From CAYJBH01 sp964370825 (GTDB lineage: Bacteria; Bacillota; Clostridia; Oscillospirales; Ruminococcaceae): a DNA stretch of 58,097 bases. Positions 1-6,053 of the stretch are shown here, piece by piece; position 1 is the stretch's first letter; the number at the start of each line of letters is the position of its first letter. A program made the translations under genes and the position numbers. Below the pieces are notes generated by a model. That model did no database searches, had not been told where the DNA came from, and saw only the letters and a program-made list of their open reading frames with translations. The stretch is taken from positions 1 through 58,097 of the forward strand of contig CAYJKY010000021.1 in NCBI GenBank assembly GCA_964370825.1. Reading direction: 5' to 3'.

Positions 1-63
1 AACTGCCTGTTCTAAGTTAGGCACAGACAAACCTATATGTGAAAATGCTCTTGGATAATTCAT
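1..63 (-). CDS. VOC-superfamily (glyoxalase/bleomycin resistance-like) protein, N-terminal fragment
   Basis: The gene is cut by the window edge and only 21 codons are visible (MNYPRAFSHIGLSVPNLEQA then V). The pattern H-I-G-L-S-V-P-N-L-E-Q-A is the usual first beta strand and helix of vicinal-oxygen-chelate proteins, with the histidine as the first metal ligand. Two ATG codons lie close together (69 and 63). The one at 63 is chosen because GGAGGT at 71-76 sits 7 nt upstream of it, whereas it almost touches the first ATG. It lies directly downstream of the HxlR-type regulator on the same strand, but behind its own promoter. The substrate cannot be told from the fragment. Confidence 0.6.
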   Translation of the reverse strand, partial: MNYPRAFSHIGLSVPNLEQAV

Positions 64-80
64 TTTCATTACCTCCATAT

Positions 81-122
81 TGTTGTAATATAATTATATA
101 CTAAATACAACAACTTAGACAA
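81..122 (-). promoter_or_regulatory. Promoter of the VOC gene with overlapping inverted repeat, probable HxlR operator
   Basis: On the minus strand there is TTGTCT (122-117), an 18-nt spacer and a perfect TATAAT (98-93). A perfect 7-bp inverted repeat, TGTTGTA at 81-87 and TACAACA at 106-112, brackets the -10 box. HxlR/YodB regulators bind dyad sites over the promoters they control, so this is a reasonable operator for the neighbouring regulator. That link is inferred. Confidence 0.5.
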
Positions 123-140
123 TAACGTACTTTTTTGTAC

Positions 141-482
141 CTATATATCCTCAAGAGCTATTTCATTTTCATTGGCATATTCCTTTGAAAAGTTGCAAAA
201 ACCCTCTACAAGTGGGATAAGTCCCTTGTACTGTGTGGATAGTGAATATACAACATTTAACGGTTTTTCAGATACCACAGTTCTTATCAGTATATTGCTT
301 TGCTCAAGTTCTTTTAGTTGTGTCACTAGCATCTTGTGTGTTATATCGGGAATACCTTTTTGCAATAAAGAAAATCTATTATCTCCATTCAAAATATGCC
401 ACAAAATCCTCATTTTCCATTTTCCGCCTAATAAATCCATTGATAAAAGCAATGCGCAAGTATATTGTTTTTTTATTTTCAC
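141..482 (-). CDS. HxlR-family winged-helix transcriptional regulator
   Basis: The protein has 113 residues, the normal length for HxlR/YodB/HypR regulators. The N-terminal signature C-A-L-L-L-S-M-D-L-L-G-G-K-W-K (from Cys9) and the later I-T-H-K-M-L-V-T-Q-L-K-E-L-E helix are characteristic. The start is GTG at 482, supported by AGGA 7 nt upstream; no in-frame ATG fits better. Members often sense thiol or aldehyde/quinone stress through a conserved N-terminal cysteine, and Cys9 is present. The gene is transcribed from the first copy of the repeated promoter unit and precedes the VOC gene, whose promoter carries an inverted repeat. A redox or electrophile-responsive pair is therefore plausible but inferred. 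Confidence 0.88.
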   Translation of the reverse strand: MKIKKQYTCALLLSMDLLGGKWKMRILWHILNGDNRFSLLQKGIPDITHKMLVTQLKELEQSNILIRTVVSEKPLNVVYSLSTQYKGLIPLVEGFCNFSKEYANENEIALEDI

Positions 483-495
483 ATTATAATCCTAA

Positions 496-525
496 TAAAT
501 AATCTCCCCATTATCCACAAGTCAA
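496..525 (-). promoter_or_regulatory. Sigma-A-type promoter of the HxlR gene (repeat copy 1)
   Basis: TTGACT (525-520), an 18-nt spacer and TATTTA (501-496) on the minus strand, upstream of the GTG start at 482. The same box pair recurs at 1566-1594 and 2771-2799. Confidence 0.6.
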
Positions 526-595
526 ACAAACCACTGGATAACGAGAATTTTCTTTAATAATTTTATTATACTCCTCACGTTTCACTACGTCAACT

Positions 596-656
596 AAAAA
601 GTGTTAGTCCTATTATATCTCAGTGGTTTTTGAGACATCAAGGACTAACACTTTTT
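596..656. terminator. Bidirectional hairpin terminator (repeat copy 1)
   Basis: The arms AAAAAGTGTTAGTCCT (596-611) and AGGACTAACACTTTTT (641-656) are perfectly complementary over 16 bp. The A-tract on one side and T-tract on the other would give a U-run in either direction. Confidence 0.75.
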
Positions 657-698
657 GAAAATAATAAGGCACAACCGAAGCCGTGCCTTATTATTTTC
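657..698. terminator. Bidirectional hairpin terminator downstream of the PHP gene
   Basis: The arms GAAAATAATAAGGCAC (657-672) and its exact complement (683-698) form a 16-bp stem with a 10-nt loop. It immediately adjoins the preceding hairpin, so the PHP transcript meets two terminators in a row. Confidence 0.75.
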
Positions 699-750
699 TG
701 TAGCAGAATTAAGATTTAATATGCACTGTGAAATGCTCATATTGTGCAAG

Positions 751-1542
751 CTAATCTTTGAGCATGTTTTCAAGTTCAAGTATATTTACACCAACATCGC
801 TTTGTTTATGTGCGTCAGAAGCTGTCTCAATTTTCACATTATTTTTTTTAAAAATATATAGCAACTCTGGATTTAAACCTAATTCTAAATCCGAGCAATA
901 ATTTAGCCGTAGACCACCACTGTTTTCGGCATACATACCATTTTTACTTAATAGAATTGCTAACTTATTATAATCATCGGTTAAGTCAATATCTGGTTTG
1001 TAACCAAAACACTTAATTGAATCCGGATGTGCAAGACCAGTGAAAAGACCGCTTTCGCACAATTGAAACATAATGTTATAGTATCTTTTATAAACATCAT
1101 TCACATTCATACTTTTCCAAAGCTCTTTTTGTCCTGCATGGTCAAATCCCCATCCATCAATCCAATGTACAGAGCCTGTAAGAAAATCAAACTCATATTT
1201 GCCAAGAATGCTTGATAGAACGTCAGCAGTTTCAGGAATATAGCAAACTTCAAGACCAAAATTAATTTTTACGGGGTATTGGGTATCTTTAACTGTTTCT
1301 ATAAAACTAATATACTCTTTTATCGAACTGGTCATTCTTTCACATATCCAGTTACGCTGATAATTGTTGTATGCTTTTATTGGGTCGTATACTTTCTCAA
1401 ATTCTATAAACTGATGAGTATGTTCAAGCAAGTATATTTCATTAAGTCCTGTACTTTGTGCAGCTTTGATAAAACTCTCTAGAAAATCAGTATTATAGCC
1501 TACAGCATTTCCGTGTAAAAAATGCACGTGAACATCTCTCAT
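751..1542 (-). CDS. PHP-domain phosphatase, histidinol-phosphatase (HisJ/HisK)-like
   Basis: The protein has 263 residues. PHP metal-binding motifs appear in order: D-V-H-V-H at the N-terminus, E-H-T-H, G-L-E-V-C-Y, G-S-V-H-W-I, G-L-A-H-P-D and S-D-A-H near the C-terminus. Together they build the trinuclear metal site of the family, which hydrolyses histidinol phosphate or related phosphoesters. The start is placed at ATG 1542 because GGAG overlaps the upstream ATG at 1557 and lies about 9 nt before 1542. No his genes are nearby, so the substrate is open. Codon use is AT-rich like the neighbours at 141-2741. It is transcribed from promoter copy 2. Confidence 0.85.
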   Translation of the reverse strand: MRDVHVHFLHGNAVGYNTDFLESFIKAAQSTGLNEIYLLEHTHQFIEFEKVYDPIKAYNNYQRNWICERMTSSIKEYISFIETVKDTQYPVKINFGLEVCYIPETADVLSSILGKYEFDFLTGSVHWIDGWGFDHAGQKELWKSMNVNDVYKRYYNIMFQLCESGLFTGLAHPDSIKCFGYKPDIDLTDDYNKLAILLSKNGMYAENSGGLRLNYCSDLELGLNPELLYIFKKNNVKIETASDAHKQSDVGVNILELENMLKD

Positions 1543-1565
1543 TTTCCAACACTCCATTCATTATA

Positions 1566-1594
1566 TAGATACTCTCCCATTATCCACAAGTCAA
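1566..1594 (-). promoter_or_regulatory. Sigma-A-type promoter of the PHP gene (repeat copy 2)
   Basis: TTGACT (1594-1589), a 17-nt spacer and TATCTA (1571-1566) on the minus strand, upstream of the PHP start. Confidence 0.6.
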
Positions 1595-1663
1595 ATAAAC
1601 CACAGAATAACAAAAGTTTTTTGTAATAATTATATTATACTCCTCACTTTTCGCCCCGTCAAC

Positions 1664-1724
1664 AAAAAAGTGTTAGTCCTATTATATCTCAGTGGTATGA
1701 GCTCAAATTAGGACTAACACTTTT
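1664..1724. terminator. Bidirectional hairpin terminator (repeat copy 2)
   Basis: The arms AAAAAAGTGTTAGTCCT (1664-1680) and TAGGACTAACACTTTT (1709-1724) are complementary, with A- and T-tracts outside. Confidence 0.7.
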
Positions 1725-1760
1725 GCTTATTTCTCGGACGAGCAAAGCTCGCCCCTACAA

Positions 1761-1896
1761 TTATTCCGCTATATTTTCCGCACTCTCAAGCATGTTCTCA
1801 ATAAAAAATCGCATACCCCTTTGTTGGGTCGTTTACTAAAAAATGTGTCACCGCTCCTATTATCTTGCCATTTTGGATGATAGGTGAACCTGACAT
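1761..1896 (-). pseudogene. Broken duplicate of the spoIVB 3' end
   Basis: Read on the minus strand from 1896, the sequence gives M-S-G-S-P-I-I-Q-N-G-K-I-I-G-A-V-T-H, matching the active-site serine region of the intact SpoIVB at 2968-4188. It continues as V-N-D-P-T-K-G-Y-A-I-F and then hits a stop, because of a length change in an A-run near 1800. The remaining codons (E-N-M-L-E-S-A-E-N-I-A-E) follow in another frame up to a stop at 1761. Homology begins abruptly at the Met of the GMSGSP motif. No ribosome site or full domain is present, so it is a remnant, not a gene. Confidence 0.88.
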
Positions 1897-1909
1897 GCTT
1901 GTGTCAAGT

Positions 1910-2050
1910 AAGGACTAACATTTTTTAAAAGAAACAAGGCACAGCCGAAGCCATGCCTTGAAAATAAAGATAATTTTTTTATTTTTGGGATAATAATTAT
2001 TTTCTGTAGTAAGATAAAGAATTAGTATGCACCGACAAATGCTCATAATG
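1910..2050 (-). repeat. Duplicated gene 3' flank, matching 641-744
   Basis: The order is hairpin right arm (AGGACTAACA plus T-run), a GGCAC/GTGCC-type hairpin (1935-1960), then ATTATTTTCTGTAG and TATGCAC...AAATGCTCATA. The same order occurs at 641-744, downstream of the PHP gene. Here the last bases include the stop codon of the nucleosidase gene. At the PHP gene they lie in the untranslated tail. An extra stretch of about 25 bp (around 1970-1996) is present only in this copy. Confidence 0.75.
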
Positions 2051-2741
2051 GGTAGTGGTTATGGATTTCACTTAATAGTAGTCTAACTAAATCAGCAGAT
2101 TTTTTAGATGCTTTTTCACAATTTAATTCAAAATTATTTGTTCCTGCATGTTCTTCAGTATCAGTTATCGTTCTTATTGCTATAAAAGGAATTTTGTTTA
2201 CAAAACAAGCATGAGCTATGCTTGCTGTTTCCATATCAATACTTAAAGGAGCAAATTCATTATTGAGCTCTGCTCGAAAATCATCTGTAACAAAAAATTC
2301 TCCCGTTATCATTCTACCGAAATGTACATTTGAAATATTATTTTTGTCGATTAGATTTTTGGATAGCTGAATCAATGCTTCATCAGCCTTAAAATATATC
2401 GAATCCATCCAAGGGTGAAATTCAGTCAAAATCCCTGCCTCTACATCATGATGAGCTATTTCTGTTGAAAAAATGGTGTCATATAATTTGACTTTTATAT
2501 CCATTCCGCCTGCTGTTCCTGCATTTATTATTATGTCGCAACTATAAGTGTCAATTAAAATTTGTGAAGCAATAGCTGCATTTGTTTTGCATACACCACA
2601 AAACATAGTTACAACAGTTACGTCATCAATCTCTCCGCTATAAAATTTTAACATAGCTTTTTCTGTTGTAACGCTATTATTTATCATATGTAAAAAAGGA
2701 GCAAGTTCCCTATCTACAGCACATATTATTCCTACTTTCAT
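2043..2741 (-). CDS. mtnN: 5'-methylthioadenosine/S-adenosylhomocysteine nucleosidase
   Basis: The protein has 232 residues, the usual length. The family hydrolyses methylthioadenosine and S-adenosylhomocysteine to adenine and the thioribose in the methionine salvage / activated methyl cycle. Visible motifs are K-V-G-I-I-C-A-V-D-R-E-L at the N-terminus (catalytic Glu), N-A-G-T-A-G-G around residues 77-83, S-I-D-M-E-T-A-S-I-A-H (substrate-binding Met-Glu) and R-T-I-T-D with the catalytic Asp. GAGGAG lies about 10 nt before the ATG at 2741. It is transcribed from promoter copy 3. The radical SAM operon nearby would release 5'-deoxyadenosine and S-adenosylhomocysteine, both possible substrates of this family, but nothing shows a dedicated link. 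Confidence 0.9.
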   Translation of the reverse strand: MKVGIICAVDRELAPFLHMINNSVTTEKAMLKFYSGEIDDVTVVTMFCGVCKTNAAIASQILIDTYSCDIIINAGTAGGMDIKVKLYDTIFSTEIAHHDVEAGILTEFHPWMDSIYFKADEALIQLSKNLIDKNNISNVHFGRMITGEFFVTDDFRAELNNEFAPLSIDMETASIAHACFVNKIPFIAIRTITDTEEHAGTNNFELNCEKASKKSADLVRLLLSEIHNHYPL

Positions 2742-2770
2742 TTATGTAAATCTCCTCTATTCGTCAAATA

Positions 2771-2799
2771 TAAATACTCTCCCATTATCCATAAGTCAA
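2771..2799 (-). promoter_or_regulatory. Sigma-A-type promoter of mtnN (repeat copy 3)
   Basis: TTGACT (2799-2794), a 17-nt spacer and TATTTA (2776-2771) on the minus strand. Confidence 0.6.
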
Positions 2800-2868
2800 A
2801 CAAACCACAGGATAACGAGAATTTTATTTAACAATTTTATTATACTCCTCACGTTTCACTCCGTCAAC

Positions 2869-2928
2869 AAAAAAGTGTTAGTCCTATTATATCTCAAGGT
2901 TTACGAGACGTTAAGGACTAACATTTTT
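2869..2928. terminator. Hairpin terminator downstream of spoIVB (repeat copy 3)
   Basis: The left arm AAAAAAGTGTTAGTCCT (2869-2885) pairs with AAGGACTAACATTTTT (2913-2928). One base of the right arm is lost relative to copies 1 and 2. Confidence 0.65.
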
Positions 2929-2967
2929 GTGGATTATTCGGGCGAACACACAGGTTCGCCCCTACGA

Positions 2968-4188
2968 TTATTCCGCTATATTTTCCGCTGATTCAAGCAT
3001 GTTTTCTATGAAAATCGCATACCCCTTTGTCGGGTCGTTTACCAGCACATGGGTGACAGCTCCGATTATCTTGCCGTTTTGTATTATAGGCGAGCCCGAC
3101 ATCCCCTGCACTATTCCGCCTGTTTTTGATAACAGCTCCTGATCGGTTATTCTTATTAACATATTTTTTGTAAAATCATCACTGCTTTGGAATACCCTCT
3201 CTACCTCTATGCGGTAGGGTTTGGGGCCGGTGGAATCTACCGTTGTGATTATTGTTGCGGTGCCGGTTACTGTTTCTGCGGGGGTTGCTACCTCGTATTC
3301 CTCGCCTTCAATCTCACGGTATAGTCTGCCGTACACGCCTGTTTCGTCGTTTTTCAACATCTCGCCGAGTAGGTCCCCGTTGATAAATTCTGCCTTTAGT
3401 TCACCTGCAACTCCTGCCTCACCTCTAACCGAGCCGTTTATTACAACCGGCACAATCTCACCGGAGAGTAGCTGTATTGTCTCGCCGGTGTCGCTGTCGC
3501 TTACCTGATGTCCCAGACCTGCAAACATCATCTTTTCATGGTCGGCGTAGGTTAAGGTTCCTATTCCCGCTGTGGAGTCTCGCACCCACATTCCGCTTCG
3601 GTGCACCGAGGTTGCCTCGTCCTCTACTGCCGTGATAACACAGCGTTTCTGCTCTCCGTCTCGGCTGTATATAATCTCGATAGGGTTACCTTTGGACTGT
3701 GAAATTGCGTTGTTGACGTCGATATTGTTTTTCATTTCCACACCGCCTATCGACCGTATCAGATCACCGAGCTGTAGACCTGCGAGTTTTGCCGGGTTTT
3801 TGTAGCCGGTTGAGGTGGGTATGTCGGAAAAGCCCACCACCATTACACCATCCGAAAACATCTTTATGCCAAACGGCTCACCGAGCACAGTTACCGTCTG
3901 CCTCTCCTGAGGTATTAATCGCACCGTTTTAACAGGCAAAACGCCGAGCAGTTTTAGCTCGGCGTTGTAGGAGCCGTTCTGCCCTGCCGACACCTCGGAC
4001 AGCTCCTGATATGGTAGTTCTGCCGTTAAAAACGGCATACTCTGCAGAACAAATTCCTCATCGGCCACGGTGGTAAAACTATCCGGCAGATTTTGTGTTA
4101 TGAAGGACACTATTCCTAATATAATTAAGGCTATTATCGTCAAGGTTATAACCAACCTTTTAAAAACCTTAAAAATCGTCTGCATCAT
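2968..4188 (-). CDS. spoIVB: SpoIVB intramembrane-signalling serine peptidase (S55), PDZ-containing
   Basis: The protein has 406 residues, close to other SpoIVB proteins. It begins with a single hydrophobic segment (about residues 12-32, with LVITLTIIALIILGIVSF), then a linker and a PDZ domain in the middle (V-G-F-S-D-I-P-T, P-A-K-L-A-G-L-Q-L-G-D-L-I). The S55 protease domain has the His in G-L-G-H-Q-V and the Ser in G-M-S-G-S-P-I. In sporulating Firmicutes the forespore makes SpoIVB, which is secreted into the intermembrane space. There it cleaves SpoIVFA to release pro-sigma-K processing in the mother cell. GGAG lies 8 nt before the ATG at 4188. Its presence is the best evidence that the organism belongs to an endospore-forming lineage. 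Confidence 0.95.
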   Translation of the reverse strand: MMQTIFKVFKRLVITLTIIALIILGIVSFITQNLPDSFTTVADEEFVLQSMPFLTAELPYQELSEVSAGQNGSYNAELKLLGVLPVKTVRLIPQERQTVTVLGEPFGIKMFSDGVMVVGFSDIPTSTGYKNPAKLAGLQLGDLIRSIGGVEMKNNIDVNNAISQSKGNPIEIIYSRDGEQKRCVITAVEDEATSVHRSGMWVRDSTAGIGTLTYADHEKMMFAGLGHQVSDSDTGETIQLLSGEIVPVVINGSVRGEAGVAGELKAEFINGDLLGEMLKNDETGVYGRLYREIEGEEYEVATPAETVTGTATIITTVDSTGPKPYRIEVERVFQSSDDFTKNMLIRITDQELLSKTGGIVQGMSGSPIIQNGKIIGAVTHVLVNDPTKGYAIFIENMLESAENIAE

Positions 4189-4281
4189 TTTTTCTGCTCC
4201 TTTTGCCTTGTTTCACCCCTGTATTATGTCCGAATATAAAAATAAAATACATTACGATTATCAAAAAAAATGAAAAAGGTA

Positions 4282-4321
4282 TTGACATATTGATATTATA
4301 ATGATATCATTATGATATCAA
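4282..4321 (+). promoter_or_regulatory. SPFH-RHH operon promoter overlapped by a 32-bp phased palindromic operator
   Basis: Perfect TTGACA (4282-4287), a 17-nt spacer and TATCAT (4305-4310). A palindrome of 32 bp (4290-4321, centre 4305/4306, one mismatched pair) covers the -10. Inside it the hexamer TGATAT occurs on the top strand at 4291, 4302 and 4313, exactly 11 bp apart, which puts three half-sites on one face of the helix. The downstream ribbon-helix-helix protein is the obvious candidate ligand, giving autoregulation. This is inferred. Confidence 0.75.
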
Positions 4322-4338
4322 ATACAGGAGATACTATC

Positions 4339-5310
4339 ATGAATACTCAAGGAAATAATTACGGCGAAGAAAAACTTTTAAACCCTAAATCCGGCATTGG
4401 CATGCTGCTGTTTGCATTACTGCTCACCACAGCTTCGACGGCGGTGTTTGTGCTGAGTGTCGTCGGTGTCTCAACCACGTCGATCTCCATCCCCCTTGCG
4501 GTTGTCGGAATTGTTTTATCATCTATAGTTTTTACTGTCAGCATATTTATGTACTCCGGTTTAAAGGTGATAAACCCGAACGAGGCAGGTGTTTATCTTC
4601 TTTTCGGTAGGTACTACGGCACGATAAATAAGCCGGGATTTTTCTTTGTAAATCCGTTCTGCACTTCTTTTAACCCTAACGCTACGGTTCAGCTTTCGAC
4701 AAACAGTGTGTCAATAATGAACCGTAAGGTCTCCACCAAGGCGATTACGCTAAACAATGAAAAACAGAAGGTTAATGACAGCGAAGGTAACCCTATCGAG
4801 ATCGGTGTTGTGGTAATCTACCGTGTAATCAATGCGACCAAGGCGGTGTTTGAGGTGGAGCACTACTCAAAATACGTTTCGACACAGGCAGACGCCTCGA
4901 TACGCCAGGTTGCAAGAAAATATCCGTATGACATCACCGAGGGTGAGGATGAAAGGTCGTTGCGTGGCAGTAGCAACGAGGTTGCAGACGAGCTTATTAA
5001 GGAGCTACAACAGCGTGTAGATATTGCCGGTGTTGAGATTTTAGAGGCAAGAATAACACACCTCTCCTACGCTCAGGAGATTGCGGCTGCCATGTTGCAA
5101 CGTCAGCAGGCAAAGGCAATTATTGATGCAAGACAAAAGATAGTAGAGGGTGCTGTCGGAATGGTTAAGATGGCTCTTGAACAGCTGGACAACGATGGAA
5201 TTGTTGAGCTGGACGAGGAGCGCAAGGCGGCGATGATATCAAACCTGTTGGTGGTGCTGTGCGCAAACAAGGATACACAGCCAATAGTCAACAGTGGAAG
5301 TATCTATTAA
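4339..5310 (+). CDS. SPFH/band-7 domain membrane protein
   Basis: The protein has 323 residues from ATG 4339, chosen because AGGAGA lies 7 nt upstream; an in-frame ATG at 4312 falls within the operator. Two hydrophobic segments at the N-terminus (about residues 19-43 and 49-72) anchor it. The SPFH domain follows, with N-P-N-E-A-G-V-Y-L-L-F-G-R-Y, P-G-F-F-F-V-N-P-F and a helical C-terminal part rich in Q/R/A (A-A-A-M-L-Q-R-Q-Q-A-K-A). Family members oligomerise on membranes and are linked to microdomains, proteolysis control and stress. The stop codon directly abuts the start of the RHH gene, so the two form a two-gene operon. Confidence 0.88.
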   Translation: MNTQGNNYGEEKLLNPKSGIGMLLFALLLTTASTAVFVLSVVGVSTTSISIPLAVVGIVLSSIVFTVSIFMYSGLKVINPNEAGVYLLFGRYYGTINKPGFFFVNPFCTSFNPNATVQLSTNSVSIMNRKVSTKAITLNNEKQKVNDSEGNPIEIGVVVIYRVINATKAVFEVEHYSKYVSTQADASIRQVARKYPYDITEGEDERSLRGSSNEVADELIKELQQRVDIAGVEILEARITHLSYAQEIAAAMLQRQQAKAIIDARQKIVEGAVGMVKMALEQLDNDGIVELDEERKAAMISNLLVVLCANKDTQPIVNSGSIY

Positions 5311-5496
5311 ATGGCGGCGGGCAAAAATGAAAAAAAACAGCTGTTACTAAGGCTACCACCACAGCTGTACGAAAGAATAAACCGTATGGCCGAGGATGAA
5401 TTTCGCTCGGTCAACGGTCAGATAGAGTATCTCCTCACCGAGGCGGTAAAAAAACGTTACCCGGAACTCTATAAGGATAAAAACGGGGATGTCTGA
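5311..5496 (+). CDS. Arc-type ribbon-helix-helix DNA-binding protein
   Basis: The protein has 61 residues. Its beta strand L-L-L-R-L-P-P-Q-L-Y is followed by helix A (E-R-I-N-R-M-A-E-D-E-F) and helix B (S-V-N-G-Q-I-E-Y-L-L-T-E-A-V), the complete RHH fold. It starts at the base after the SPFH stop codon (TAA-ATG), with GGAAG about 12 nt upstream, so it is probably translated by coupling. Its likely job is autorepression at the phased TGATAT operator upstream of the operon. Such genes are sometimes annotated as antitoxins, but there is no toxin gene next to it; the only partner is the SPFH protein. Confidence 0.88.
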   Translation: MAAGKNEKKQLLLRLPPQLYERINRMAEDEFRSVNGQIEYLLTEAVKKRYPELYKDKNGDV

Positions 5497-5513
5497 CGCA
5501 CAAAAAATGTGGA

Positions 5514-5567
5514 TATAGTAGTTCAACTTGAAAAACGTTGTAGCGTTTTTCAAGTTGATTGATTATA
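5514..5567 (+). repeat. 54-bp palindromic dispersed element, copy A
   Basis: It runs TATAGTAGTTCAACTTG... to ...TTGATTGATTATA. The core stem TCAACTTGAAAAACG (5523-5537) pairs perfectly with 5544-5558 around a 6-nt loop, TTGTAG. The ends are imperfect inverted repeats. The same unit is at 22866-22919 (opposite orientation) and 53185-53235. It lies just 3' of the RHH gene. Confidence 0.9.
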
Positions 5568-5631
5568 GATTGCAGAGCAAAGGCTCTGTGTTTACCGTTA
5601 AGGTAGAGGAATAGTAAAAAGGATAAAATAA

Positions 5632-5672
5632 AAAGGCTGTGACCTGCACTATATGCATCGGTCACAGCCTTT
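5632..5672. terminator. Bidirectional terminator between the RHH gene and the zinc-ribbon gene
   Basis: AAAGGCTGTGACC (5632-5644) and GGTCACAGCCTTT (5660-5672) form a 13-bp perfect stem with a 15-nt loop between convergent genes. Confidence 0.8.
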
Positions 5673-5676
5673 AGGC

Positions 5677-5973
5677 TTAGTTAGTTGTAGCCTTAAATAT
5701 CTCTACCTCGTTGGGACTTATTTCGGATTTAAAATTATTGTTATCACGGTGAAGGTTGCCACATGGACAGTCTTCAGATCCGTTGCCGTCTAACGGCATA
5801 TAATAACCACACTGGATACAGCGTGCATAAAGCCCGGGTTTACGCTTAAAAGTTTTAGACATAAAACCGGTGGCTTTCGGCCCATGCCCTTTATATACAA
5901 AGTTACACTTTTTCTTAAGAGCCTCCTGCTGAGCCTCTATTTGCGATTTATCTACATTCCAGTTTTTCAACAT
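5677..5973 (-). CDS. Small zinc-ribbon-like protein of unknown function
   Basis: The protein has 98 residues and no family I recognise. The N-terminal third is charged and helical. The centre is basic (K-T-F-K-R-K-P-G-L-Y-A-R), followed by C-I-Q-C-G-Y-Y-M-P-L and, 16 residues later, C-P-C-G-N. That C-x2-C ... C-x-C arrangement suggests a treble-clef or rubredoxin-like zinc site. GAGGG lies 6 nt before the ATG. It is transcribed alone, converging with the SPFH-RHH operon. A nucleic-acid or protein-binding role is possible but unsupported. Confidence 0.6.
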   Translation of the reverse strand: MLKNWNVDKSQIEAQQEALKKKCNFVYKGHGPKATGFMSKTFKRKPGLYARCIQCGYYMPLDGNGSEDCPCGNLHRDNNNFKSEISPNEVEIFKATTN

Positions 5974-6053
5974 AAGTTTCCCTCATGAGTTTAAAATTCT
6001 CAATATTGACATTATATCAGAGTAGGGTTAAATAATCAAGACACAATGCTGTT

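Larger units (their letters stand above)
496..656 (-). repeat. Promoter-terminator repeat unit, copy 1 of 3
   Basis: About 160 bp holding the promoter (496-525), an AT-rich stretch and the hairpin at 596-656. It matches 1566-1724 and 2771-2928 nearly base for base, including the text between promoter and hairpin (for example ATTATACTCCTCAC). The hairpin lies upstream of the promoter in the transcribed direction, so each unit closes one transcript and opens the next. Confidence 0.9.
1566..1898 (-). repeat. Promoter-terminator repeat unit, copy 2, extended into a spoIVB remnant
   Basis: This copy keeps a nearly constant offset of about 1205-1207 bp from 2771-3103. Both contain promoter, TTAGTCC hairpin, a small GGGCGA-type hairpin and then the 3' end of spoIVB. 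The roughly 330-bp match shows that a block spanning the end of spoIVB and its downstream promoter was duplicated. Confidence 0.88.
2771..2928 (-). repeat. Promoter-terminator repeat unit, copy 3 of 3
   Basis: This copy sits next to the intact spoIVB and is probably the ancestral location. It includes the promoter and the hairpin at 2869-2928, followed by a small GGGCGAAC/GTTCGCCC hairpin (2940-2961) just before the spoIVB stop. Confidence 0.88.

Noticed and set aside
655..861. Plus-strand small open frame after the HxlR region
   Set aside because: It runs through the terminator hairpins and antisense to the PHP gene, with no ribosome site.
1798..1896. Short open frame matching SpoIVB
   Set aside because: It begins mid-protein at the active-site serine motif, has no ribosome site and is frameshifted, so it is a remnant and not a second protease.
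5311..5496. RHH protein as antitoxin of a toxin-antitoxin pair
   Set aside because: No toxin gene is adjacent; the operon partner is an SPFH membrane protein, so a plain autoregulator fits better.
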